64,000 bases of DNA from Shinella sp. WSJ-2 (GCF_003432075.1 NZ_QWBU01000001.1:1-64000); one strand, 5' to 3'; positions 25,934 through 35,283 are shown, numbered from the stretch's first letter. The notes: generated by a model from the sequence alone, not told the origin. Numbers and translations: made by a program.

Positions 25934-27349
25934 TTAGGCGAACAGGAAATCGCCCTTTGTCAGACTGCTTTCAAGAACGCCCTTGAGCAGCAACGTGTCG
26001 GATCCCACGGTCAGGAGCACGCCATTGTCGGTATCGACCGCATGGCTCTTGAACGACGACAGCGACGTCACGCCACTCAAGTTGACGAGGCTGATGAGAT
26101 CGATGCCTTGGAAATCCATGATCGTGTCGTGGCCATCGCCGCGAGCGAAAACGAAGGTATCGGAGCCGGAGCCCCCCGTCATCTTGTCAGTTCCGGAGGA
26201 CGACATGATGGTGTCGTTGCCGCCGCCGCCCGACAGGGAGTTCTTGGCTTCGTTACCGATCAGCAGGTCATCACCCGCGCCGCCCCGGGCATTTTCGATC
26301 ACGGCGCCATTGGCGATGGTAAAGCCGCCGCCGATCCCCTTCAGGCCGCTTGTTCCCTCCTGCAGGATCTGGCTGAACGACCCACCGGCCGTGTATTCGG
26401 CAAGGACAAGCGCCTTGCGGATGCCGCTGGAAAGATCGTCATAGAAAGCAGTGGTTTTCAGCGCGGCCAGCGTTCTTGCCATCGCGCCGGTGTTGGCCGA
26501 CGTGTTTAGGGTCGCATCGAACAGATTGATGATGCTGTAGTCACCGCCCGATACGCTGATCGTATCCGAACCGCCCGTATCCCACACGCAGGCAAAAGCG
26601 CGGCCGATTGACATGTGGCCTTCACCAAGATCGAGCGATGTGCTCTTGGCGACATTCAAACGATAGGTGGAGGTACCTTCAGCGTAGTCAGCCTTGCCAT
26701 AAAGCGCCTGCAAGGCAGCAATATCGAGCGCCATGTAGGTAACGGCATGGCCGTATTTCACGCCGCCGCTTGCGGCATTGTAGGACATGACCGAATAGCG
26801 CTCGTTGTCCAGCACGCCCGTGACGGTGAGCGGTTCGCCCGTCTCTTCGTTATGCGTGTGCATCAGGCCCATGGAGTGGCCGATTTCGTGCAGAACGGTC
26901 CAGCTCGCATACTGACCGCCACCCTTTTCAGCCGTCGCCATCAGTGCTTCCGCGCCCGAATTGAAGACGCCCATCTGCCAGCTGTCGCCGGCCGCACGAT
27001 GGGACGTGCCAGGGAATGGGAAGAAACCTTCCAGATCGCTGTCGATCGGATTCGACGAGCTGACAAGGACAAGATCCGCCTTCGTCGTATCCGTGGTTTG
27101 CGTAAGGTTGAGCGCCGTAACCGCCGAAAGCGAATTGTAGGCCTTCAGTGCAACGCTTTTGAACGCGAAGACCGCGTCGGGCTTGCCGGTGAACTCTTCC
27201 AGGAAAGCGGACTTGAATTCCGAATCTAGAGATAAGCTATTCTGGTTTCCGAAATAATACTGGAGGTTGACTTCCCCCCAGACCTTATTCGCGGTTATCG
27301 CATCGAGAAGAGAACTGCTAACCTTCGGTGCAGTAATAATTTTCGCCAT
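25934..27349 (-). CDS. M10 serralysin-type metalloprotease with RTX repeats
   Basis: 471-aa secreted zinc protease. The metzincin motif HEIGHSMGLMH gives ligands H154, H158 and H164 with catalytic E155; the Met-turn is YSVMSYN. The C-terminal part carries RTX glycine-rich calcium repeats (GGAGDDLLIGN, GGGGNDTI, GGSGSDTF) and ends in a hydrophobic-acid tail (GDFLFA) typical of type I secretion signals. No N-terminal signal peptide, as expected. No ABC/MFP/TolC secretion genes are adjacent, so it must use a system elsewhere. ATG 27349 is preceded by GGGGGCG; an upstream start would add nine non-conserved residues. Confidence 0.9.
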   Translation of the reverse strand: MAKIITAPKVSSSLLDAITANKVWGEVNLQYYFGNQNSLSLDSEFKSAFLEEFTGKPDAVFAFKSVALKAYNSLSAVTALNLTQTTDTTKADLVLVSSSNPIDSDLEGFFPFPGTSHRAAGDSWQMGVFNSGAEALMATAEKGGGQYASWTVLHEIGHSMGLMHTHNEETGEPLTVTGVLDNERYSVMSYNAASGGVKYGHAVTYMALDIAALQALYGKADYAEGTSTYRLNVAKSTSLDLGEGHMSIGRAFACVWDTGGSDTISVSGGDYSIINLFDATLNTSANTGAMARTLAALKTTAFYDDLSSGIRKALVLAEYTAGGSFSQILQEGTSGLKGIGGGFTIANGAVIENARGGAGDDLLIGNEAKNSLSGGGGNDTIMSSSGTDKMTGGSGSDTFVFARGDGHDTIMDFQGIDLISLVNLSGVTSLSSFKSHAVDTDNGVLLTVGSDTLLLKGVLESSLTKGDFLFA

Positions 27350-27776
27350 AAAACGCCCCCTGAACTTTCTACGCAAGCATTACGGGTGAATTGGCGAATC
27401 GTCCAGATGGAGAATACCGAAATCTGCGTCCTATCTATTGGCGCAACGCCTACAAGATGGAACAGAAGAATAAATTCATAAAATCCGGAAAATACTTCAA
27501 TCAAAATTCTCATCAGTGCACAGATAAAATTCCTGCATGCATCGAAGCAATGAGAAAAATTGATAAAATTAATTTATTTTAACTAAAAACCATTATAAAA
27601 AAGGAAAATTTCGGGAAATACGTATTTTTATATCGATAGAATTGCAAAAGTTTACTAAGATATTTTTATAAATACTACAAATTTCAGTGGTTAAGACGTT
27701 TCACAAATTAAGCGATTTCGGTGGCCGTTGCCGACCACCGAAACTCTGCTCACCTATCGCGGGAATTGGCAGACGT
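27350..27776. other. AT-rich intergenic region upstream of the metalloprotease
   Basis: 427 bases, unusually AT-rich at 27540-27700. No gene is supported; a 63-codon plus-strand frame at 27391 has no recognisable features. Probably the promoter/upstream region for the minus-strand protease; no specific box could be assigned. Confidence 0.5.
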
Positions 27777-28694
27777 TCAGGACACGCCGAGCGCTTCCGC
27801 CGAGATCCAGAAAACCGCATCCTGCGATTCGGCTGTTTCCAGCCAGACGAAATCGAGATGCGGGAATTCCTCTTCCAGGATTTCCCGGCCGGAGCCGATT
27901 TCGCAGATCATGCCGCCTTCGGGATTGAGATAGGCGGGCACTTCTTCGAGAATGCGGCGCACGAGATCGAGCCCGTCGACGCCGCCGTCGTGGGCCATTT
28001 TAGGCTCGGCGCGGAATTCCGGCGGATAGCCGTCCAGCGCCTCGTGGTCGACATAGGGCGGATTGGTGATGATGAGGTCGTAGGTGCGGCCTTTGAGCGG
28101 GGCGAAGAGATCGCCCTGAAACAGCGTCACCTGGTCCTCGACATCGTGTTCGTCGAGATTGATCCTGGCCACCTCCAGCGCATCGGCCGAGAGGTCCACC
28201 GCATCCACCGTCGCCTGCGGGAAGAACTTTGCGGCGATCACGGCAAGGCAGCCGGAGCCGGTGCAGATATCGACGGCGCGCTCCACCGCCATCGGGTCCG
28301 GCAGGAAGGACGACCCGTTTTCACCAAGATATTCGGCAAACAGAATTTCGCCGATATGCGAGCGCGGCACGATCACCCGCTCGTCAACATGGAAGCGCAC
28401 GCCCTGGATATAGGCGCGGCCGGTGATGTAGGACGAGGGCTTGCGGGTCGTCACGCGCGTCTCGATGCGCTCGGCGAGAAGGCGACGCTCCTCCGGCAGC
28501 AGGCGGGCGTCGAGGAAAGGATCGAGCGCATCGATCGGCAGTTCCAGACTGTCGAGCAGCAGATAGGCAGCGTCGTCGCTTGCCGTCGTCGTGCCGTGGC
28601 CGTAGCTGAGATCGGCGGCGTTGAAGCGCGAGATCGCATAGCGCCAGTAGTCGCGCAGCGTCACGAGTTCGGTTGTGATGTCTTGCTCTGTCAA
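27777..28694 (-). CDS. prmB: Ribosomal protein uL3 glutamine N5-methyltransferase
   Basis: 305-aa SAM-dependent methyltransferase of the HemK/PrmB group. SAM motif I DICTGSGCLAVIAAKFFP and the catalytic NPPYVDHEAL are present, and the sequence after NPPY (GYPPEFRAEPKMAHDGG) is PrmB-like rather than PrmC-like. The start is probably TTG 28694, with GAGG seven bases upstream; no suitable ATG is nearby. Divergent from the pseudouridine synthase gene. Confidence 0.92.
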   Translation of the reverse strand: MTEQDITTELVTLRDYWRYAISRFNAADLSYGHGTTTASDDAAYLLLDSLELPIDALDPFLDARLLPEERRLLAERIETRVTTRKPSSYITGRAYIQGVRFHVDERVIVPRSHIGEILFAEYLGENGSSFLPDPMAVERAVDICTGSGCLAVIAAKFFPQATVDAVDLSADALEVARINLDEHDVEDQVTLFQGDLFAPLKGRTYDLIITNPPYVDHEALDGYPPEFRAEPKMAHDGGVDGLDLVRRILEEVPAYLNPEGGMICEIGSGREILEEEFPHLDFVWLETAESQDAVFWISAEALGVS

Positions 28695-28795
28695 CGGTAG
28701 CCTCGTGTGCGATAGAATATTAGCTGGACGGACCCGGCTTTAGAATGGCAAGGGCGGAGCGGTCAATCATAACCATAGAGGCTTTCCGCGACAGC

Positions 28796-29641
28796 ATGGC
28801 GAAGGATACGCGCAACAGGCAGAAACCGGCCGCCGCCCGCAAGGCAGGCGCGGCGTCGCGCCCCTCCGTCGCCAAGCTGCACCCAGTGGCAAAACCGAAG
28901 ACGGCGCCGGACGGCAAGCGCGTTACCCTGCCCCGCGCACTCTCCAAACTCGGCTTCTGCTCGCGCACCCAGGCCGAGGCACTGATCGCAGAAGGCCGCG
29001 TCGCGCTCTCCGGCCGCACCGTTACCGATCCGGAAACCTGGATCGACCTTGCCGAAGCCGTCATCACCGTCGATGGAAACTCCGTCGTCGCCGAGGCGCG
29101 CCTTTACCTGATGCTGAACAAGCCGCGCGGCCTCGTCACCACCCGCCACGACCCGGAGGGCCGTCCGACGGTGTTCGACTGCCTCAAGGATTTTTCCGAG
29201 GCCCACATCTCCCCCGTCGGCCGCCTCGACAAGGCGAGCGAAGGCCTGCTGCTCTTCACCAATGACACGGAATTCGCCAACGCCCTGCTCGACCCCGCGA
29301 CCCATGTCGCCAAAACCTATCACGTCCAAATGGACCGCGTCGCCGACGACACGGTGCTCGCGGCGCTTGAGGCCGGCGTGCATCACGACGGCGAGTTTCT
29401 GCGCGCCAGGGCCGTGCGCAAGCTGCGCGAGGGCGAGAAGAACTCCTGGTTGGAAATCACCCTCGACGAGGGCCGCAACCGCCAGATCCGCCGCATGCTG
29501 GAAGCGCTCGGCATCGAATGCCTGCGCCTACTGCGCGTCTCGATCGGCAGTCTCCAACTCGGTAAGCTGGAAAAAGGCGCCGTCCGCCCCCTTGCCGATG
29601 CGGAAATCAAGGATCTCCGCCGTCTTATCCGGCGCGGCTAG
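28796..29641 (+). CDS. rRNA pseudouridine synthase, RsuA/RluB family
   Basis: 281-aa enzyme isomerising uridine in rRNA. An S4 domain (about 45-90; RVTLPRALSKLGFCSRTQAEALIAEGR) precedes the catalytic domain with the active Asp in PVGRLDKASEGLLLFTND, and the KTYHVQMD and EGRNRQIRRM motifs. An extended basic N-terminus (KDTRNRQKPAAARKAG) is unusual but common in rhizobia. ATG 28796 chosen; ATG 28745 in frame would add 17 residues. Its stop overlaps the convergent GGDEF gene stop. Confidence 0.9.
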   Translation: MAKDTRNRQKPAAARKAGAASRPSVAKLHPVAKPKTAPDGKRVTLPRALSKLGFCSRTQAEALIAEGRVALSGRTVTDPETWIDLAEAVITVDGNSVVAEARLYLMLNKPRGLVTTRHDPEGRPTVFDCLKDFSEAHISPVGRLDKASEGLLLFTNDTEFANALLDPATHVAKTYHVQMDRVADDTVLAALEAGVHHDGEFLRARAVRKLREGEKNSWLEITLDEGRNRQIRRMLEALGIECLRLLRVSIGSLQLGKLEKGAVRPLADAEIKDLRRLIRRG

Positions 29642-30888
29642 CGGAAAGCGACTTCAAGGTTCTGCCGATCGCGCGAAATGACCGAACAGTTTGTCTCGAA
29701 CCCGTCCGCCTTGATTGTCAGCATGAATTCCGGCGGAATGCCGGCCGTGTTGCTGACCGTGATGCCGGCGCCATCCACGCCGAGGCTTTTCACGGTACAA
29801 TCGACCGTCGAGCGACGCTCGTTGAAGACGATGTTGCCAGCCTTGAGAACGCGGCGACGCGCGCTCATACCGTCGGCGCTCTGCATGGAGGCGTAGGCGA
29901 CGCAACGATTCCGCCCCGCGCCCTTCGCCTGGTACATGGCCGCATCCGCCTGCGCGAGCAGCGTCTCGATATCACGTCCGACGATAGAAAGCGCCGACGC
30001 GCCGAAACTGGCGGTGATATTGATCGTTCCGAATTCGCCCGAGATGGCTCGCGCCGCAATTTCCGCCCGAAGCTTTTCAGCGGCAATCATCGCCTCCTCG
30101 GCCCCGACATGCGACAGCAGGATCGCAAATTCCTCGCCGCCGAGACGGCCGAGCAAATCGCTGGTCCGCAGCTTCGACCGGCACGTGGCGGCCACCGCCT
30201 TCAACACGTCGTCGCCAGCCGCATGACCATAGGTATCGTTGACCTTCTTGAAGTGGTCGACATCCAGCACGAGGCAGGCAAGGTCGTGTTTGTGGCGCAG
30301 CGCCGCCGCGATCAGTTGCTCGGCCTCGCGCTTGAAGGCCCGGCGCGTCAGAGCATCGGTCAGGCTGTCGGTCGAGGCCGTCTGCATAAGCTCGATCCGG
30401 TCCATGGCGGCACCGGCCAATTCCTCAAGGATACCGAGATCCTTGCGGCTGAAAGACCGCGGTGTCCGATCAATCGCACACACGGTGCCGATTGTATGCC
30501 CAGCCTTCGTTTTCAGCGGCACGCCGGCATAGAAACGCACATGATCCGGCCCGGTTACGGCAGGATGCGTAATGAATCGCGGATCCCTGCTCGCGTCCTG
30601 CACCACCATCGGCTGATCATCGTTCAGCACATAGCGGCAGAAGGTATCTTCGACCGGCACCTCGTCAGCGGAAAGACCCGAACAGGCCTGGTACCATTGC
30701 CGATGACCGTCGATGAACGAGACAAGGCCTATTTCGACGGTGAAGACCTGCTGGATCAATCGGACGATGCGATCAAACCCTTCGTCGCGCGGACTGTTCA
30801 GAAGGTCGAGATTGTCGAGCGCGGCAAGGCGATCCCTCTCCCGCTTGATGGCTTCCGCCGACGACTTGCCGAATGTCCTCGCTGTCAT
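29638..30888 (-). CDS. GAF-GGDEF-PilZ-like protein (diguanylate cyclase)
   Basis: 416-aa predicted c-di-GMP synthase. GAF sensor (about 20-160; RIVRLIQQVFTVEIGLVSFI, VEDTFCRYVL), then GGDEF domain (about 175-330) with active-site GGEEF and an upstream RTSD that fits the RxxD inhibitory I-site five residues before it. The last 80 residues resemble a PilZ domain (RRRVLKAGNIVFNERRS) but lack the canonical RxxxR and DxSxxG, so c-di-GMP binding there is doubtful. No membrane segment, so cytoplasmic. The start at 30888 has GGGGGAG upstream. Confidence 0.88.
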   Translation of the reverse strand: MTARTFGKSSAEAIKRERDRLAALDNLDLLNSPRDEGFDRIVRLIQQVFTVEIGLVSFIDGHRQWYQACSGLSADEVPVEDTFCRYVLNDDQPMVVQDASRDPRFITHPAVTGPDHVRFYAGVPLKTKAGHTIGTVCAIDRTPRSFSRKDLGILEELAGAAMDRIELMQTASTDSLTDALTRRAFKREAEQLIAAALRHKHDLACLVLDVDHFKKVNDTYGHAAGDDVLKAVAATCRSKLRTSDLLGRLGGEEFAILLSHVGAEEAMIAAEKLRAEIAARAISGEFGTINITASFGASALSIVGRDIETLLAQADAAMYQAKGAGRNRCVAYASMQSADGMSARRRVLKAGNIVFNERRSTVDCTVKSLGVDGAGITVSNTAGIPPEFMLTIKADGFETNCSVISRDRQNLEVAFR

Positions 30889-31079
30889 GCCGTACTCCCC
30901 CTCTAGGCTCGACCCTGCCTGTGGACAAAACCGGTGCGTCTTTTGAACATGTGCATGCCCTGCGGGCAACGGCCACAAATAAGGGCTTTGCGCTTTTCCC
31001 CGCCAAACCGGATCGCCCCATAATCGGAGCGAAAGCAGGCCCGCAAGCCGACAACCGGAAGGAGTGCCAGGAGGCGTGG

Positions 31080-31607
31080 TCAGCCCAGCATTTTCGCAAG
31101 ACCGTTGACGGTATTGGCGTTGCGCAGCGTGCCGATACCCAGCTTCTTCGTCGTCAGGTGCGATAAGAGCCGGCTATCACTCGGCTTGCCAGCGAAATCG
31201 ATCCACAAATCACCGTCGACGATAGCCAGGCGGATGTCGGGCGTGGAAAGCGCTTCGAGTTTCGGCAGGACATCCTGGCCGAGCGGTTTTCGCATCACAC
31301 GGATAACGACATTCTGCCCGCCGCAGCCGGGAAAGGGATTTTGTGCGGCGACGCGTTTCCAAGCATCGGCGGAGCGCAGGAGAATATCGACATGTTTGCC
31401 GAAGCGCGCCTGAAACGCCGTCTCAAGTCGCTCTTCGATTTCGGAAAGCGGCGCCTCGTCTGCATCGAAGATCAGGTTGCCCGTGGCAACCAGCGTGCGC
31501 GGTGCACGAAACCCGAGCTCTTCCGCCATGGCCCGGAGGTCCGTCATGACGAGCCTCTTTCCGGGGCCGAGAATGATCGAATGAAGAAGCGCGACATAGG
31601 TGGTCAC
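31080..31607 (-). CDS. DUF1697 family protein
   Basis: 175-aa cytoplasmic protein. Family features: YVALLHSIILGPGKRLVMTDLR (normally LLRGINVGG..), LGFRAPRTLVATGNLIFDAD and the C-terminal TTKKLGIGTLRNANTVNGL. Function unknown. GTG start at 31607, three bases after the yidD stop: last gene of the Fe-S scaffold/yidD/DUF1697 operon. Confidence 0.88.
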   Translation of the reverse strand: MTTYVALLHSIILGPGKRLVMTDLRAMAEELGFRAPRTLVATGNLIFDADEAPLSEIEERLETAFQARFGKHVDILLRSADAWKRVAAQNPFPGCGGQNVVIRVMRKPLGQDVLPKLEALSTPDIRLAIVDGDLWIDFAGKPSDSRLLSHLTTKKLGIGTLRNANTVNGLAKMLG

Positions 31608-31610
31608 GGG

Positions 31611-31979
31611 TCAGTCTCTCCCGGCACGGGAAACGCGCCACAGTCGCCAAGGTGCCCATCGCGAATAGCGGCTCTCCAGCCCTTCGGGCACGGGATCGAA
31701 GCCATGCGTGCCGCCGGGGCCGCAGCGCATGACGCGAAACAGCGTCATGAAGCCGCCGCGCCACAGCCCGTGCCGTGCGACGGCCTCATAGCCGTATTCC
31801 GAGCAGGTTGGCAGGTGACGGCAGGAATTGCCGATAAAGCCAGAGAGCGTCAGCTGGTAGAGCCGGATGAAGCCCATGCCGAAAAGCCGCCCCGGCGTTT
31901 TGCGAAACGGTCCCCGCCAGTTGCGGCCCTTATAGGCCAAGCGCCGGGCGTCGTGCCGGCAATCCGGGGCGTCACACAT
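31611..31979 (-). CDS. yidD: Membrane protein insertion efficiency factor YidD
   Basis: 122-aa protein with the YidD signature IRLYQLTLSGFIGNSCRHLP, TCSEYGYEAVARHGLWRGG and RVMRCGPGGTHGFDPVP. YidD assists YidC-dependent insertion at the inner membrane. Unlike most bacteria it is not next to rnpA-yidC here but between a Fe-S scaffold gene (six bases upstream) and a DUF1697 gene, the usual rhizobial location. GAGGAAGA precedes the ATG. The extended basic N- and C-termini are rhizobial. Confidence 0.94.
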   Translation of the reverse strand: MCDAPDCRHDARRLAYKGRNWRGPFRKTPGRLFGMGFIRLYQLTLSGFIGNSCRHLPTCSEYGYEAVARHGLWRGGFMTLFRVMRCGPGGTHGFDPVPEGLESRYSRWAPWRLWRVSRAGRD

Positions 31980-31985
31980 TCTTCC

Positions 31986-32429
31986 TCACCCGACCTTGAC
32001 GAGCCGCTTTGCCTCGATCTGGCCTATGGCATCCACCACGGCGTCGAAGGTCAGCATGATCGAGGCGTGACGGGCCTTGTAGTCTTTGACGGGCTTGAGA
32101 AAACGCATGTCCTCGAAACGCCCGCCCGGCCCCTCACCGTCCGCCTTCAGCATGGCGAGCATGTCTTCCCGCGCCTGGCGGATTTCGGCAACCGTCGCGC
32201 CGATCACCTGGCGCGCCATGACCGAGGATGACGCCTGGCCCAGCGCACAGGCCTTCACCTCATGGGCGAAGTCGCTGACCGTGTCGCCATCGAGCTTCAG
32301 ATACACTTTCACCCGCGAGCCGCAGAGCTTGGAATGAGCGTTCGCCTCGGCATCCGCGTCCGGCAGCGTGCCTATACGAGGAATGTTGCCGGCGAATTCC
32401 AGGATGCGGCTGTTATAAATATCGTCCAT
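31986..32429 (-). CDS. NifU/IscU-like Fe-S cluster scaffold protein
   Basis: 147-aa scaffold-fold protein. Two of the three cluster-binding Cys of IscU are present: C36 in KLCGSR (CGD replaced by CGS) and C61 in VKACALGQASSSVMA. At the third position the sequence reads RHASIM, giving Ala122 instead of Cys, so a classical IscU site is incomplete. It may bind or transfer clusters differently, or act as an accessory protein. Start at ATG 32429 (a second ATG at 32432 adds one Met). First gene of the operon with yidD. Confidence 0.82.
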   Translation of the reverse strand: MDDIYNSRILEFAGNIPRIGTLPDADAEANAHSKLCGSRVKVYLKLDGDTVSDFAHEVKACALGQASSSVMARQVIGATVAEIRQAREDMLAMLKADGEGPGGRFEDMRFLKPVKDYKARHASIMLTFDAVVDAIGQIEAKRLVKVG

Positions 32430-32432
32430 CAT

Positions 32433-32777
32433 GGCCCTGTTTTCCGCGTTTTTTGCGGAATCTTCAATGATCCGAGGAGATTATTCCGATCACGGCGGGA
32501 AAAAAGCACGGCGTGTCGCCTCCCGCCTCTTTCGCACGTAGTGATCCATACTATATGATAACTCGTATTGGGGTGAGCGTTTTGCAAGAAGCCGGAGAGC
32601 CGAAAGCGGACATCACCTGTTGTTTGGGAAACCGTGCCGGACGGTCGAGCGCACTGATAAGCCGAGACCCGAAAGCCCCGGAGCCCGCCAACGGAACCCA
32701 AGCCTGCAGGGTTAGGCGAATGGCCAGTGGCGAGTCCGATAAACACGTCAGTTAACCTGCAGAAAGGTCATGGGTCC
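32433..32777. other. Intergenic region and possible structured leader of folE
   Basis: 345 bases between divergent scaffold and folE genes, no gene seen. Near folE, CTGCAGG at 32705-32711 can pair with CCTGCAG at 32757-32763 (extended to about ten pairs with one bulge), directly before the AAAGG site at 32764. This could fold the ribosome-binding region. No known riboswitch family was recognised. Confidence 0.4.
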
Positions 32778-33389
32778 ATGGACGCCATAGTCACCAATTT
32801 TCCGCGTGTCGACGATCAGTCGGACCGTCCTTCGCAGAAGGAAGCCGAGGACGCCGTCCGCGTGCTGCTGCGCTGGGCGGGCGACGACCCGCAGCGCGAA
32901 GGCCTGCTCGATACGCCCAAGCGGGTGGCAAAAGCCTATCGCGAACTGTTTTCCGGTTACGACCTCGTCGCGGAGGATGTGCTTGGCCGCACCTTCGAAG
33001 AAGTCGCAGGCTATGACGACATGGTGCTGGTGAAGGACATTCCGTTCTTCTCGCATTGCGAACACCACATGGTGCCGATCATCGGCAAGGCGCATGTCGC
33101 CTATCTTCCGAACGGCCGGGTTCTCGGTCTCTCCAAGATCGCGCGCGTCGTCGAAATCTTCGGTCGCCGCCTGCAGACGCAGGAGACCATGACGGCGCAG
33201 ATCGCCAAATCGATCGACGAGACGCTGAACCCGCGTGGCGTGGCCGTCATGATAGAGGCCGAGCATATGTGCATGGCGATGCGCGGCATCCAGAAACAGG
33301 GCTCGACAACGCTCACCACCACCTTTACCGGTGCCTTCAAGACCGAACCGACCGAACAGGTCCGGTTCATGACGATGATCCGGAGCTAG
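32778..33389 (+). CDS. folE: GTP cyclohydrolase I
   Basis: 203-aa enzyme making dihydroneopterin triphosphate from GTP, the first step of folate (and queuosine precursor) synthesis. The zinc/active-site motif is intact: [21 protein letters not shown] and [12 protein letters not shown] (Cys-His-His plus second Cys). The [19 protein letters not shown] start region is conserved ([19 protein letters not shown]). ATG 32778 after AAAGG; an in-frame upstream ATG at 32727 is less likely. Confidence 0.96.
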   Translation: MDAIVTNFPRVDDQSDRPSQKEAEDAVRVLLRWAGDDPQREGLLDTPKRVAKAYRELFSGYDLVAEDVLGRTFEEVAGYDDMVLVKDIPFFSHCEHHMVPIIGKAHVAYLPNGRVLGLSKIARVVEIFGRRLQTQETMTAQIAKSIDETLNPRGVAVMIEAEHMCMAMRGIQKQGSTTLTTTFTGAFKTEPTEQVRFMTMIRS

Positions 33390-33419
33390 GCAGATGCCGG
33401 CTCCACACGATGGAGCCGG

Positions 33420-33878
33420 ATGGCCATGACGATCACCTTCGACGCCCCCTCCAAGGACAAGGCCGAACTCGAAACGGGTCCGGCCTTCACGCCGCGTTTC
33501 GACGAGCACGGCCTGGTGACGGCCGTGGTGACGGGTGCGAAGGATGGCGAACTGCTAATGGTCGCCCACATGAACGCCGAGTCGCTGGCCCTGACCATCG
33601 AGACCGGTATCGCCCATTACTGGAGCCGCTCGCGCAAATCGCTGTGGAAGAAGGGCGAAACTTCCGGCAACCTCCAGACCGTCGTGGAAATGCGCACCGA
33701 TTGCGACCAGGATGCCATCTGGCTGAAGGTTTCCGTCGCCGGCCATGACGCGACCTGCCATACCGGTCGCCGTTCTTGCTTCTATCGCACTGTTACCAAC
33801 GGAGAAAATGGTGCTGTATTGACCATTACCGGCGGCGCCCCGCAATTCGACCCGGCGTCCGTCTACAACAAAAATTAA
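33420..33878 (+). CDS. hisI: Phosphoribosyl-AMP cyclohydrolase
   Basis: 152-aa metalloenzyme of histidine biosynthesis (third step). Motifs: [38 protein letters not shown], the metal ligands in [12 protein letters not shown] and [11 protein letters not shown]. Stand-alone HisI without the HisE domain, as usual in alphaproteobacteria. Starts 30 bases after folE; ATG 33420 or 33426. Confidence 0.96.
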   Translation: MAMTITFDAPSKDKAELETGPAFTPRFDEHGLVTAVVTGAKDGELLMVAHMNAESLALTIETGIAHYWSRSRKSLWKKGETSGNLQTVVEMRTDCDQDAIWLKVSVAGHDATCHTGRRSCFYRTVTNGENGAVLTITGGAPQFDPASVYNKN

Positions 33879-34242
33879 GCATCTGCATAAGTTCTGGACC
33901 GTTCCGGCACGGATTCATCCTTTGGAAACCGGTCCGGACGCCTAATCCTCCCCATGGCGGCTGCTATCCCCGCCATGCGGATCAGGACATGGAACACCAT
34001 CGCTCGTATGCGTCACGACCGGTTTCCAGCACCCACCCCGAAAGGGGTGACGATCCCGCGGGCAACTGCCCTGCTTCAGCCTCGACCGGACGCATCCAGC
34101 GGAGTTTTCAGGCCTGTCTTCGCCGTGAAAGTTCCCCGCGTCACAGACTGCATATACCCTGTCACTTATTGTGTTCCCAACGACGCCAAGACGCTGGAAC
34201 TGATCGCTTCGCCGCGAATTCCTTTCGGGTACGGAGGTCTGC
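33879..34242. other. Gap without a supported gene
   Basis: 364 bases between hisI and the patatin-like gene. A 102-codon frame (33954-34262) is open but has no homology-like features and overlaps the next gene. It should contain the promoter of the patatin gene; TGCATATACCC near 34150 is a possible -10 area. Confidence 0.4.
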
Positions 34243-35208
34243 ATGTTGAACTGGAGTTTTAATCGTAGTCTCGTAACGGCGGATGCTTCAGATCCGGGCG
34301 GACCTTCCATGAACAACATGCCCATCATTCCCGTGCCGGCCCCGCCGCGCAAATCCAAGATTGCGCTGGCGCTGGGTGGCGGCGCTGCCCGCGGCTGGGC
34401 CCATATCGGCGTGCTCAGGGCACTCGAAGAGGAAGGCATCGAGATCGGCATGATCGCGGGCACCTCAATCGGCGCCCTCGTCGGCGGCTGTTATCTGGCA
34501 GGCAAACTGGATGAGCTGGAAGCCTTCGCCCGCTCGCTCACCATGCGCCGCATTGCCAGCCTGCTTGATTTCACCATTCGCGGCTCTGGCCTGTTCGGCG
34601 GCATGCGGCTCACCAAACGCATGCAGGAGCATCTTGAAAATCTGTCGATCGAGGATCTGGACCGTCCCTTCGTCGCTGTAGCAACGGAAGTCAACAGCGG
34701 CCACGAAGTCTGGATCAATGGCGGCTCGCTGATCACGGCACTGCGCGCGTCCTATGCCTTGCCCGGCATCTTCGAGCCGATCAAGTGCAACAACCGTACC
34801 CTGGTCGATGGCGCGTTGGTCAATCCGGTGCCGGTCTCGGTCTGCCGCGCGCATGAGGAACCGCTCGTCGTCGCTGTTAATCTCAACTACGACCTTTACG
34901 GCCGCTCTGCCGTCATCAAGCACAGCGCGAGCCCGCAGAAGATCGACGAAAATCGGCAGGAAAACAGCGCCGCGCGCCTCGGCCTCACCGGCGTCATGGT
35001 GCAGTCATTCAACATCATCCAGGACCGCATTTCCCGCGCCCGTCTCGCAGGAGATCCGCCGGACCTGGCGCTGCATCCGAAACTATCGGATATCGGCCTG
35101 TCCGAATTTCACCGCGCCGGCGAGTCGATCGACCGCGGTTATCTCGAAGCCAAGGCGCGGATTTCCGAAATCAAGCGTATGCAGGAAGTGGTGATGGTCG
35201 CGCGCTAA
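34243..35208 (+). CDS. Patatin-like phospholipase (RssA/NTE family)
   Basis: 321-aa predicted serine lipase. Oxyanion motif GGGAARGWAHIG, nucleophile elbow AGTSIGALVGG (G-x-S-x-G), and the Asp of the dyad in LVDGALVNPVPV. RssA-like bacterial patatins act as cytoplasmic or inner-membrane-associated lipid hydrolases; physiological substrate unknown. ATG 34243 has a perfect GGAGG six bases upstream, which decides the start. Confidence 0.9.
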   Translation: MLNWSFNRSLVTADASDPGGPSMNNMPIIPVPAPPRKSKIALALGGGAARGWAHIGVLRALEEEGIEIGMIAGTSIGALVGGCYLAGKLDELEAFARSLTMRRIASLLDFTIRGSGLFGGMRLTKRMQEHLENLSIEDLDRPFVAVATEVNSGHEVWINGGSLITALRASYALPGIFEPIKCNNRTLVDGALVNPVPVSVCRAHEEPLVVAVNLNYDLYGRSAVIKHSASPQKIDENRQENSAARLGLTGVMVQSFNIIQDRISRARLAGDPPDLALHPKLSDIGLSEFHRAGESIDRGYLEAKARISEIKRMQEVVMVAR

Positions 35209-35283
35209 GAACAACTCATCTTTGAAGACACGGCGGGCGGGACGATCAAAGATCGTTCCGCCCGAAACCGTTCAATATGAATG

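Noticed and set aside
25628-26509. 293-codon plus-strand frame across the gap and metalloprotease
   Set aside because: Mostly antisense to the RTX region; low-complexity translation and no ribosome site.
32433-32777. Cobalamin or preQ1 riboswitch before folE
   Set aside because: Scattered GGGAAACC- and GCCGG-like pieces occur, but the ordered conserved core of neither class is present.
33954-34262. 102-codon frame between hisI and the patatin gene
   Set aside because: Overlaps the better supported patatin start, lacks a ribosome site and any domain.
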